In this document: piece by piece, positions 46,200 to 59,200 of the stretch | Position numbering within the stretch: the stretch's first letter is position 1 | Layout of the letters: each line of letters opens with the position of its first letter | Source: Liolophura sinensis | Taxonomy: Eukaryota; Mollusca; Polyplacophora; Chitonida; Chitonidae | NCBI RefSeq assembly: GCF_032854445.1 | Contig: NC_088300.1 | Span: 76,809,966 to 76,873,965 of the forward strand | DNA length: 64,000 nucleotides | Direction: 5' to 3' | Program-made: the position numbers and the translations under genes | Notes under the pieces: generated by a model | The model's input: the letters and a program-made list of their open reading frames with translations, nothing else | What the model was told of the DNA's origin: nothing | The model's database searches: none

Positions 46200-49100
46200 C
46201 AATGGCAATTGCAATATTGTAAACATCATTTCAACTCATTATAACTGTTGAGAAAATTACGTCTGTTGTTCAGTTCATAGAGCAGAGTACTCGACGATAG
46301 AACTATTTTTCGGACCGACGGAAAATATTTTAGAAAATCGGAAAACAAGGGTACATCCTTCAACACCAGAAACACCCGAAAATCTAAAAGACATGTACAA
46401 GGGTGAATCCTTAAACGCCTATTGTTATACCCAAACAACAGAAAGACTAACTTTACACATACTTTTGTCAGAAATGGCTACTTTGAATCCACTGTGAGCA
46501 AATTTGTAGATACAAGCGTACAGAGTATCAGGAAAATAAAACTCAAACCTGGAGCTGTGACATGTAATGAGAAGGTGTTATATTTTGTGATGGCTTCTAT
46601 GTCTTTTTGGAAACTTAACAATAACTTAGCAACTTGTGTCATCCTTGGCTGTACGTTTCAACGACTGCCCAAGATTTTTTTCGCATTTTTCACACACGTG
46701 CATATTCTTCATGGTGGGGGTGTCGTCCACATCGGCACTGGCCAATGCGCTTGTTTTCCTTTCTCACGAGCGTATTTTCATATTGAGTAATGATTTCCTG
46801 AATAAATAATGCAAACAAAAACACGAACATATGCGTCTCTGGCTAGTCACATATGTGGTCCGTGCCTGTTATGTAGAAAGACAAGGTTTTCAGTGAGATA
46901 CCAGATAGGAAATGTAGCGTCCAGCCAAATACCGCGATTCTAACATAACACAGCTGACCAAATGCTATCAATCAAGTCAACGCAGTCAAGGTAGGATGAA
47001 GTTTAAAAGATTAGTGAGTATTCAGACTTGTCATTTATTCATAATAAGATAATTGTGTACATTGAGAATTTTTATAATGGGGCAAATAAATCGGTAATAA
47101 TATGATAGTCCAAGTCCATATTTAAGGAGAATGATGTATGCATATTTACCGCCAATACTCGATAATCTTCGTCAAAATACGTCATATATGACTAAAATTT
47201 ATTAAGCTGACAGAGCTTTGCCTTTTGGTTAAGTATCTAGTATAAAACCGACCAGAGGGAAAATAACAATCTCGCTTTTCTCCAGGAAATGGATTATGTG
47301 TCGAGTTACAAATAATAATATGTCGATTCACCGAAGTATAGCATAATTGTCAGGTACCTGGTATAGGTTTGTCTGAAACAACAAATAGCATGCACGCTCT
47401 ATGCAGTCTTATATGCATTCCCACTTCGAATACTAAGTAAAATGATTACAGAGGTCGCATTCATTTCTACGCATTCTGTGCTGCCAAATGTGACCCGTGC
47501 ATGTCAATATAATTAAAGAGGCACGGCACAGAGTAAAACCAGAGCAGCGACGACTCTGCGATAGCTGGTAAATGGTCACAGGTAACTGGTGAAACGCAGC
47601 TCTCGTCAGTTTACCTCACTCAGGGTTTTATTCTAACTGTTCATGTAAATGTATAAACAGTAGCAACTTATACTCTTATACAACCCTGAACAGTACAAAA
47701 CTAGCTGACCTTTATTGTGGGGTCAGAATTCTAAACCACCAAACTTAACGAACTTAACTTAAAATCTCTTAACGAAGGGACAGCGAGGGGAGGGGTGCAG
47801 TCATTTTGACAAATGTGCTGTTGTACAACTGTTAGGGCTTTGTAAGCATCGTGTTGAATAACGTTGGGTTTATGAACAAATGATTTTGATTATCGACAGC
47901 TTATAAGGTACTTATCTGAAACTTTAATTCATTCACCTAGAATATCCCTTGCGTCCCTCCAAAAGTTTATTGTCTCTTCTTGATTTATGTAATTCTTAGC
48001 CCAAGGTGGTATTTTTGAACACAGTTTAGGAAATTTGTCATGCGATCATTGAACTGTATCGTCCAGCTTGGTTGACGACTGGTGTATGTTTTGAAGACTA
48101 GATTTAGCCTTGTTGAAAGCTTGTTTTACAAGCAAAAGTTTCACATCTGTCAACGCAAGATGCTACACATTTTGCTAATTTATATGTTGTGCATACCAAA
48201 TAGATATCTTTCACAGATGTTCTTCAAGTACATTTGTGTCATTGTAAGGTATAAGAACAGGCCTGCTGGTTGTAATTAACAAAAAAAAATCTTATTTGGC
48301 AGAAGTCAACATACATTTGACATTAGGGTGCACAACTGTCATAATGCAAGAAAATAGTAACGACAGAAAAGCTGTATGGTAATGAGTCTGTCTAATCCCC
48401 CCTTTCTGAAGGCATTCTGGATGAAACCGGTCGACTAGTAAAACTGTGATGATGAAACTGAAAGATGCCCGTCCGCAAATAAACCGATAACAAATGACGT
48501 CGGCCTGCGCGAGAATCAAAACAAGTGTAAAAGAAGTCAAGTGATCGTATATAATCAAGTAAAGACAAAGGATTTCAAAGTGTGGCATACAGTAAAATCT
48601 AAAACAAATACTTTTCAATAAACGTGAAGGGGTGCATGTGCTCCAATGTAAAACATATTATGCAGTGATGTTAGATGGATCTGTTTCAAGGGTGCTCCTA
48701 ATAGAAATTCCACATGATCAGTCACGCATGGCCATTATATTTTATTAAATTACGATGACGTTATGCATGTGGATTAAGTGATGGAGTCTCAAAGGCAACA
48801 CTTCCGCTTGGGGTAAAAAACGTCAGTTGGAATTAAGTTGTTGAGTGGATTTTTTGCTGAAGATCTGAACGTATGAAACAGTGGGTGGTTATTCTGGATG
48901 GGCAGGGTATGACTCTATAGTGCGGTGTCACCACTCCATGTGCAAACTCCACCCACTCAGTTAGTTATCCTTCGTAGCATAAGCCTATATACAAGTACGC
49001 AGTACGGATGGGGGTGTCCAGATCGTACTATTTTGTTATGTATACCACCGACACAACGAAACATACAATGAAACTGCATTTGAACGAATTTCCACAGTTT

Positions 49101-50257
49101 TTTTTTTTCAAGAATGTAGGTTGAATATAAGACCACACACTGAATCACTTTTGTCCAAGGTTAATTGCTTCCGTGTATGTCAATTCATACCAGTGACTCA
49201 TGTCTGCATACTGCTACGATCCAGTAACACTAAACTCGATCTGCCTTGAAGTGGATTTTAAATTACTGCTCACACAAATTTAAATCGACGCCAACAACGT
49301 CAGTTCAAAACAATGTAATACAACGAACTTTCGGTACATACAAGACAATACAACAATACATACAAGACAATACAACAATACATACATGGATGAAATGATA
49401 CCTTGGTCATACGAATATACATGAATATATATATACAATCTTAAGCCAAATACAATCAATGCAGTCCTCTTAAATGTTCTGTCTCAAGGCAAAGTCACTT
49501 TCCTATAAATTCTATAAAACTCAAAAAAAGAAAATAAAATAAATCCAGATACATAACAACATTCTTAAAACAACTACATTTGTATTTATTAGTTTAGTTA
49601 TTAAATTAATATTTAATTATTCATTTATTTGTGTATTGATTTATTTGTATATTCATTTATACTTTTATTTATTTGCTGTTTGTGGTCAATGGCTAGGTAA
49701 CGGATATTATTTTTTGCCTCATTAACATGCAGAAATAATATACAAAAAGTCAACATATACTGATTTCATTGATGTTCGTTGATTTTTATGCAACTAGAGC
49801 AACATTTTATCTTCAAATACACAAATTATTTCAATTGATAGATTCACGCCATTGCATCCTAGGCGGATATTACCACTGTCACTTTACAACAAAGACCGAA
49901 ATGAACCATGCACGGCGCTGACACACTGCTTATACTGAGTTAAGTCTGAGCCTTCTCATGCAAACAGAGTATTGACCCCTCCAGCAGCTGTGGTAAGGTT
50001 GGATTTATGCCGTAACCAGATGCACAGCTAGTTTGATGGGGTGTCAAGCTGATGGATAGATACCCGGTGCCCACCAGACTCTCACCTACACTCCAGGGGT
50101 AGCTCTATCAGCCACCTGTCTCTCTAAGCATCACAATTAAAATGAACAAACACCCGTCTTAATTACAGGTAAATTACGCTACTTAGTGCCACTGCAGACC
50201 TAATTAAAACAGATTCTCGGACCATTTCGTCTCCAATTCCAGAGGACAGAAGTCACC
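46200..50257. other. Intergenic between the tandem channel genes, right part
   Basis: No gene was recognised. Open frames up to 122 codons (46422-46790 plus, 48292-48618 minus) show no family features. A/T-rich ATTTATTTG-type sequence occupies 49570-49690. The promoter of channel gene 2 should lie near the right end. Confidence 0.4.
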
Positions 50258-53200
50258 ATGAGTTTCCTCAACTCTGCCCCGATGTTGACATCAGTAGGCC
50301 TACTTATTCTGTAAGTATATTATTTGCTATTTGCTTTGATGTAAAATTAGCTGTACTCCAGGTATTTAAACGATACTTTGTTTGATTAATTAAACGCTAT
50401 ATTGACAAATCTGCTGAATTTTTTAAGACGCGATTTATGTACTTACCGTATATAAACAGATTACTGTGACATATATCATGCATTTTCTCGTCTGGACCTT
50501 TTTTATTTTTTAGTTTTTATTTTGATATTTATTTAATTATTAGGTTTTCTTTACTTTAATATTTTTTTTAGTTGTTTTTTTTCTGATGAATGAATTAATG
50601 ACTAAGGTTTAACACCCTACATGTTGAATTGAATAGTAGGCCTACTAACCTAACCTTCTTTGGTTTTCCACCTGCTATTGTTGAATTTTATGCGTTATTG
50701 GAAATTATTAGACGTGCCTGTAAAATCCCTAGGACCCATACAAGCCTTACATTTATTTTCTTTGTTATAAGTTTCTTCATTCATGTAACATTTCTTGTAG
50801 GCAATCTAGGATACTTTATCAGATTGCTCCATTTATTTTACGACCGCGGTCAGCGTTATAGTGACAGAGAACCAATTAAGGAAAATTAACAAATTGTGAT
50901 GTTTGTTTGTATTAGGGAAGGTAGTATTAAAACTACGACGCCACATAATCTGTCAGTGCCTTTTTCTAGGGATATGTAGAATAACAGCATTCAAACAGAT
51001 GTTATCTTCTAACCGCTCATTGCTTGTATCTGAGCGGATCTAGGAGCTCGTGTTGCGTGAGTTACCGCTAGAAGCACATAGCGTCTAATTATAAGAGGTA
51101 TACTGTGATCACTGCAGAACATTTCTGTAGCCAGAGGCTGAACAGTTCTGGTTGGACTGGCACATGTAGCCCGGTGGCCGAACCGTTCTAGTCCAGCTGA
51201 CACATGTAGTCCACTTGCCGAATAACTCTCGCACAGCTGACACAGGTCACCCCTGTTAATATTCCATGAGAAACAATATTAACGTTTAGTGTTATAACTC
51301 AGCCATAAGTATTCCATTACCAGTAAACGCTGGTGTCCGTCTTGTCCATACTATGAGAGGCCACTGAAAACGCGACATAGATTGACCGTTAAAATCTGGA
51401 CTTTCCAATGTAAACATCGGGGAGGGTTGTCTAGCAATGCCAAAGGGGCATCGCCAGCAGCCTCGACACCACGTGACATTTTACATGCCCCTCTCGTCTC
51501 GTTTCATCATTTATAAAATTCATACTAGCCTAAATTTAAAGAATTTCCATTTTTCCTACCAAGTATGTACATGTATGTACACTAGTGATGGCTGGTTGGC
51601 AGCTGAAAAAGAACATTCCCGAAAAACACACGTGGTAAAAGAGTCTTGATTCCTATCATACCCAATGGGTGAACAGAACAGATTCAACTCACAGATGTGA
51701 ACAAGTCTGGTTTAGCTGACACATGTAGCCCCATTGGCTGAACAGAGCAGGTTCGACTCACAAATGTAGCCCATTGGCAGAACAGAGCTGGTTCAACTCA
51801 CAAATGTGGCCTATTGGCTGAACAGGACTGGTTCATCTGACATATGTAGCCCAGTGGCTGAACAGAGCTAGTTTAGATGACACAGAGTAGCCCAGTGGCT
51901 GAACAGAAATAGTTTAAACCGAAACATGAATGTACAGGTGGTAAATCTGGCTCAGCGTTTCTAAATCCCAGCGCTCTATGACCAGAGTCCTTTTAAAACA
52001 CATATCAAACGACAAACTTTGTACTTGTGGGTCAACTCTATCCTGGAAAAGTGCTTAGTTAAGACGGTGTTAGATTAAATTTGAATGGCGGTTACACAAA
52101 ACTTGTCTTGACAGATGAATTGTATTCATATTACAAGCAGAGTTAATATTAATCCACTGAAGCCTAAAAATATGAATCTCACGAAATCTTGTAAGTACTT
52201 AATATCTCATTAAAGGAACTAATCCGGAATTTGAGGGGTGGGAGGGGGAGATGAATCATCACTAAATCTAATCGAATTCCAAATTGGCTATAAAGTTCCT
52301 AAAATTTATTATAACTTTTTCGAACTTTATTTTTTGGAGACCCGCTATCAAACCCGGATCGGGTCATAGCAAAGACTTTAAAAATGATGCTTGTTGCTGC
52401 ATCGCTTGGGGCTTAGCACTGAGAGGTTACAGCAAGAAACCAGGACTGGTTGGCCTGGTGTCAGTATATGTGACAGAGTGGGGTATAATGCCTGCTGTCT
52501 TCAACATGATTCTTCAGGTGCGGCAGCACTTCAGCGGCATGGACTTGATCTGCCACAAGGAGACACAGTATATGTACACACAAATATTGACTCCTTGTCG
52601 TCATATGACTACAAAATTGTTAAGTACCCCAAGCATTCATTCATTCATTCATTCATTCATTCATTCAAACTTTGTTTTATTGTTTTAATTATTTTAATAC
52701 TATAAATAGTTCGATTCTGATATTTATTGAAAGGCAAATAATTTGAGCTATCCGTGGTAAATGTGAAAAAGACTGAGCGGCGAAAATGGATTTTTACCAA
52801 AAATCTCCGGTCTAGCTTCTATGAAAGCCAAAGCTGACTTTTACAGAATGTTACAAATGAGTATACAGTGTACTTTCTGTTTCAGGCTTTTGTTGGATAC
52901 CGTGTGTGGTTTGAATCATTCATCAATCGAAGACATCCTGGATCGTTTGTTTGTACAAAACAAGTACAACAGTCATTTGAGACCAAGCGCCAACATGGGT
53001 AAGCAGACCATGTCTCTGTCAGTGGCTCCGAAGTTAACTAGTGTGCAGGAAATTCTTCCTTCATTTCACGGTCTTTCAATTAAAGAAAAAAACTACTTTT
53101 ACTGCAAATTATTTTTTTCTTTAATTGAAAGACCACGACATATTGTGAACATTCATGGATGGATATAAGGGGGTTAATTCTCACTTCTGTGTGTTTTGTA

Positions 53201-56200
53201 GCGTCCTATTTGCGTTTGGTACCCCACTGGTTGTGTTTTGTAGCCCCCTGTTTGTGCTTTGTGCCCCATATTACTGTTCTGTAGCCCACTCGTTGGGTTT
53301 TTAAGCCCCCTAATTATTTTTGTAGGCCCCATATTTGTGTATTATGGAAGTTCACTGAACTACAAGAGCCATGATACGGTGTAACTGGTTTGGCCTGTTA
53401 TCAGTGATGTAGCGTGTTCGAATCCAGCTCTCGCACATTCGGCTGCATGCAGTCTTACGTCAGAATCTTTGTCAGGTACCTGCAGGGCAAGGTGTAGTAG
53501 GTTTCTCACATAGGTACAAAGAATCTTAAATGAAGAAAAGCAATACATTACAATAAAAAGTTGTGTTACTTATTGTATTGCTTTGTTTTACTTCATGTAA
53601 GATTATGGTTATTGCAATTGCAATTATATAATTGTGACTCGTGGGAGACCACCGCAACTCGCCATACAATAAAACAGCCATATACTATACGAGAATATTG
53701 TTTATTGTTTAAGTGTTTGTTGAGCAGCATAGTGCCGCTGAACCTTTCCTACCTAGAAAATCGGTGCCAGACAGAAATACATGTATTTGCGACGTAAACA
53801 CCAATCAAATAAATTCACAAATATACCGTACACCATGTACTCTTTATTCCAGACAAGGAACTTTCTGGTAAATATATAGCAGTCTGCGCTTGTTAACAGC
53901 ATGAGTTCTTTTCACAACCAAGGCTTCCTTGTATCAGCATGGTATCTCTACAAATGTAGGCTTATATACTCATATGTACTGCTATAAAGTTTACAAAACA
54001 TAGAGCTTCGTCATCGTCTGTCTTTTTATGTGCATACATACCCGTAAAAAGTATCTCATATTCTGTGCAGGCAAGAAAGCTATTCTGTACTGACATCAAG
54101 ACGTCACGCTTCGACGTGCTTTTTGAATAATCTTATACATATATAGGTTCACTTAGTACAAAAGACGAGCCCCCCTTACTTATGTTAAGTGACTTGTGTG
54201 TCATCACGCATGTGTACCCAATCATTAGGTCCAGAAGTTACTCGTCCTGTGTAAAGAGGCTTTTGAGGGAACCTATTACAATATTTGTCTACTTCCGCCC
54301 GTCGATGCGCTGAGATATAAATAGACAACGTAAATAGGCATAAATGGTTATTTTTACTCAAGTGTTCACTTGATACTTGTTGCATCGTTTTTGTGCCCCG
54401 CCCACTCGGCATACATAGTATAAAGTTTCCCAGAGTTGTCCTCGTCGTATTATCAGAAGTTACACTTCCATAACCGTGAGGCAGTTCAGTCCTTTACCCA
54501 CAAAATCCTGTTCTTGCTGTAGTGGAACGATTGCGATAGCAAAATAGTGTTAGTTAAGAGAATTTTGGATTCCCTGCTTCACTGAAAACTTGTCCACCAC
54601 CAGTATGGTGTGCATATGTTAACGGCTTTTGCCTAAAAGCGCAATTTTGAAAATTGGCCTTGGTCTGGATCGTCTAGTACGACTGGTACATGATCGCCTG
54701 TTATAGGGCTTTAATTCAGTGATGTCTCGGCATGTGGCTCTATTCCCAAGTATACATACATACATACATAAGCATGTGGCTTCAGTGTGACAGCAATGTC
54801 ATGGTGACAACTATCTGTATAAACATGTCGTTATGACACGATTGATTTATGCCCTATTGTCGTGTCTCAGCTACTCTATCACGGACACGTGTGTTTATCA
54901 ACTCGGTGGTGGATATATCCTGTAAATGTGCGCTCATAACATATCAGTTGCCATTTTCTGTAGCAAACCAAGTACATGTATATACTGATTTACAGGAGAG
55001 AAACGCTCAAAAGTTTGACACAAAGGACAGCACGCGCTGCTGATCTTGTCCCGAAAATACACACATAAAATACACATATATACGAATATGGGTGTTTTTC
55101 CACACATGTAAAGCAAAGGGGATTTTTTTTAATAATTATTAAACAATTCCTGCAACTATGAAGAGCATTAGTTTTGTTGGTCGAAAACCGATCATGCTTT
55201 TATTGAAAGTGTAAAAAGAGAAAATCGTTTTAGACTCCACTGTTAGAGGGTCAAACAATGAGACAATGGCGTGCAAACTCGTTAAAACTTCGGGAGATTG
55301 CAAAATGTCACAGGTGTTGTTTAGTGATGTTGTTTTGTTGCCTTGGCTGCAGGCAATTTATCAACAATTTATCAACATTGCCAAATGAATGACCTTAAGG
55401 CAAATGCTCACGGTTTCCATAGGATGCTTGAGTGTTACATAGGACTAAGATTTTCATCACCGCTGAGAAGTTTCCAATACTAGAATAACGACATTATTTA
55501 TTACGTATTCCTGTCGCAGCTGTCAACAGTGTGAAGTAGAATTCTATCCAGTGATAGTGTGCGTAAGGTGGTGACGGTTCTGGCCTATTCTTACAACAAA
55601 ACAATGCAAAGGTAAATAATACTGACTGTACGGTATCTGACTGCCTTATAGCCGTTAACTTTCCATTCAGTGTCTATTACAGTGTGTTAATTCAGTCGGA
55701 TACCAAATGGAAAATCGAATCCACAGTTTACTAGTGCCCGTAGCTGTTAACCAATTAAAAAATCGTCAGTTACCTATACTAACGATCAGTATTGTACAGT
55801 ATTACAGTATCTGACTTCTAAGCTATAGTCCTGAGATGTAAATCGGCAGTGAGCTTGTGGACATGCCGAAACAGGAAGAAAAACACACAGAAACTACAAA
55901 ATTTCAATTCCATGTACATATTTTGTTGCCTTTCCTCTTGTGGAGCGCGACGTTTATCGGAAAAATGTCTTCCTTTTTGTTTGTTATTTGTCAGTTGTTT
56001 ATGTGTTGATTTACATACAGACATGTCCTTATTTATGGACGTTTTGACAAAATGCTTTGGCACCGTATGATCTAATTCTGCCTTATATGGGTCATACGGC
56101 ATATCTGTGAAACTGCACAGTTTTGTTCTTATCAATATATCTTCATGAAGGTTACAGTAAAATGCAAACCATAAATTAGACACAATATTATCTGACAATA

Positions 56201-59200
56201 AAAAAATTAGTGTCGATATGTTCTACCAAGGTGTGCTGTCCAGCTTTAGCATATGGATTCAGTGAGGTAGCACTATACCTGCATGATATCATTGTGCTTG
56301 GAGCAAACAAGTTAAGATCACTGACATATGTTCTGGACGTAGATAATAATTTATACAATATTTAAAGCCAGAAAAAAATTGGCTGTTACCACTTTCTCAG
56401 ATCTAGTGACATTGAAATACAGTGTACCCAGTCAACAAAGTGGCTGCAATTATATAGTCAGTGGCCTTAACTGTAATATAGTCTATCCCTGCTTCAGTCA
56501 TTCAGCGCGACACATCTGCTTCTGAATTGCTTTTTTTTTTTTTTTTTTTTTTGCCAAGCACTCACTCACTCTGAATTGCTTTTTTTCCTTTTACCATACA
56601 TGGAAGTTTAACTTAAGGAGTTAAATAAAATGAAAGGGACAAAAGTAGGTGAATGAGGAAAGTTTCAACTATCGAGCTAAGCAGTCTTTGTTCAAGTCTG
56701 AATCCCCTCGTGTCAAGTAAAGGCTCCGCTGTCAGGAGACCGGTTTGTAGTTTGATATATTCTGTGCAGTGAATTGACTTTTCGACACCTGTCTTGAATG
56801 ATAACTTCAAGGCTGGTTTTAATGTAAATCCTATAAGCGCATAATTCTGTTATATTTATCTGTTCCTCACATTAAAAAAGTTCGGTTCAACGATCGTTCA
56901 GGATATGAACTTTGTTCAAACGATATTTCTTCTTAGAATGTTGTCATGGAATTTAAACCAATTAAGAGTTTCTTTGATAATTGGTAATTATTGGTACTAA
57001 CTGGTAATTTTGATATTTCGTCTGTATTTACGCCATAAGATTAGATGCATTGTCTCAGCAACCATTCTACTGATTGATTAATCTATCCTGTTTTTCTCAC
57101 AGATAAGACAACATTCGTTTCCATCGGTTTCTACGTTCAGAGTTTGGGTAGTATAAGTGAGGTCAACATGGTAAGTACAGCATGTAGTGTACCAAACGTA
57201 TTATGGCAAGCACAGCATGTAGTGTACCACACGCATTTATGGTAAGTACAGCATGTAATGTACCACACGCATTATGGTAAGTATAGCATGTAGTGTACCA
57301 CACGCATTAATTCCCTAACTGATTTTATCATCCCAGTCAGCTCAGTGACAAGAACGGGCGTTAATAAACAAATGAACAAATCAGTCTCAAGTGTTATTTA
57401 CCAGAAAAGAGTCGCTTTCTTCAAATTGTACGAATAAACAATACGTGCATAATAATTTATCCTGAAAATTATCAAGATCGCACAGAGCAGCAAAGTAAGA
57501 CGAAGTTTCCCGATTTATTGTCAACAGGAGTACACTCTGGACGTGTATTTTCGACAGTCCTGGAATGACCCTCGGCTACAGTTTAACGACACTGATAAAC
57601 ACATCAACACGGGGCCGAACTACGTCAGTAAACTGTGGATACCCGACCTGTACTTTATGAACAGCAAGAAGGAGACGTTTCACACGGTTACTGCCCCTAA
57701 CGCGCTACTCCGAATCTTCCCCAATGGCGACGTCTTCTACAGTCAACGGTAGGAGTTATCTTCTATGGGACTTTACCCTCACTACATGGAGTTTGGGTTT
57801 ATACATGGAAGATTTACACGATCTCTTGATATGGGAACATGAGGACAACTGAGAACTCAGGGTTCATGTGTAAACTCTGTTTTTCATTGCCGCAAATATG
57901 CTCTCAGGTTAAGAGTATGTTTAATTACGATTGTTTGAATGTCCATACAGATGAAATGTGTATCTGGGTTAAACCAGGACATTGGTAACATGGGGATTTG
58001 TGACTGGTCACACATAAGACAATCAGGATCGTATTCTTGTTGTACAAGGCAATGTTTATGTTGTAGCGTTGATTCCTTCATATACAACCAAGCGACTAGT
58101 GAAATTCATTGAGAAAATACTGCATGATCAGTCAGATAGAGGAGCCTAAACGACTTAAATGACGTAATTGAGAAACGATTAGTAGTAATGTACAGGTAAG
58201 TATAACATGATACAGATACTGTGAATTTGTCAGTTTCCCCTTAAAACCATGATTGTTATTGTTCCGCAGGCTAAGCCTGGTCGTAGACTGCAACATGCAC
58301 CTGCAATATTTCCCCATGGATGAACAAACGTGTGACCTCAAGACTATGACCTGTGAGTATACACAACGTGATCAGAACAGCATTTTGAGTATCTCTAGAC
58401 CTGTGACGTCCAATAAATTACAATTAACATCACTGCAATCTGTTTTACCTAATTCGGCTTAAGCCATGGTGCTGAGGAGCGTGTAAATTGTTACTATTTA
58501 TGCATTTACATGAACAGTTAGAATAAAACCCTGACTGAGGTAAACTGAAAAGAGGCCGTATCTCACCGGTTACGTGTCACCATGGTGTATGAAGGCCCGT
58601 TGCCTGGGCCATTTGATTTGTTTCGAAGTTATTGTGATAACAAAACAGCATTTTTAACAATTTTAGACCAGTGACGTGTTGTAAATTGCATTTATCATCA
58701 GTGCATTTTTTTACCTAATTCTGCGTGTAATTCACCGGTAACGTGTGACCATTTGCCTGTTATCAGACCGTCGTCACTGCTCTGGTTTTACTTTATATGC
58801 TGTGAGTCTTTTACTATATTCGCACGTGGACCTACCAGCCGTATAAAGAAACGAAGATATATCTGGTACCTCTGTACTGAGCTAAAATATAAAACACTTA
58901 TGCCAATTTAGAGTTCAAGGTTATGTCAATAACAATGAAGCATTGATTAGCATTGGTTTGAAGTCGAGAAATTAAATAAGATATAGCTTATATACATTTA
59001 CTGTCCCTAAAAGCATAACAATTAGATTCAGATTTTGCGATATGTGCTTTGCTCCCCAGAAGTCCTCCTTTTTACGACAAGAATGTTTGGCTACCCTACA
59101 CGATTACAACCTTTACTTCCGCATATTTTGATCTCCATGTCAAGATCTCCATGCCGAGAACTTTATGTCGTAATCTCAGAGATATTTCACTTATACGACG

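Noticed and set aside
46422-46790. 122-codon frame between the channel genes
   Set aside because: No domain or splice context seen; consistent with chance in AT-rich sequence.
55818-56198. 126-codon minus-strand frame in gene 2 intron 3
   Set aside because: Compositionally random, no motif, opposite to the gene's strand.
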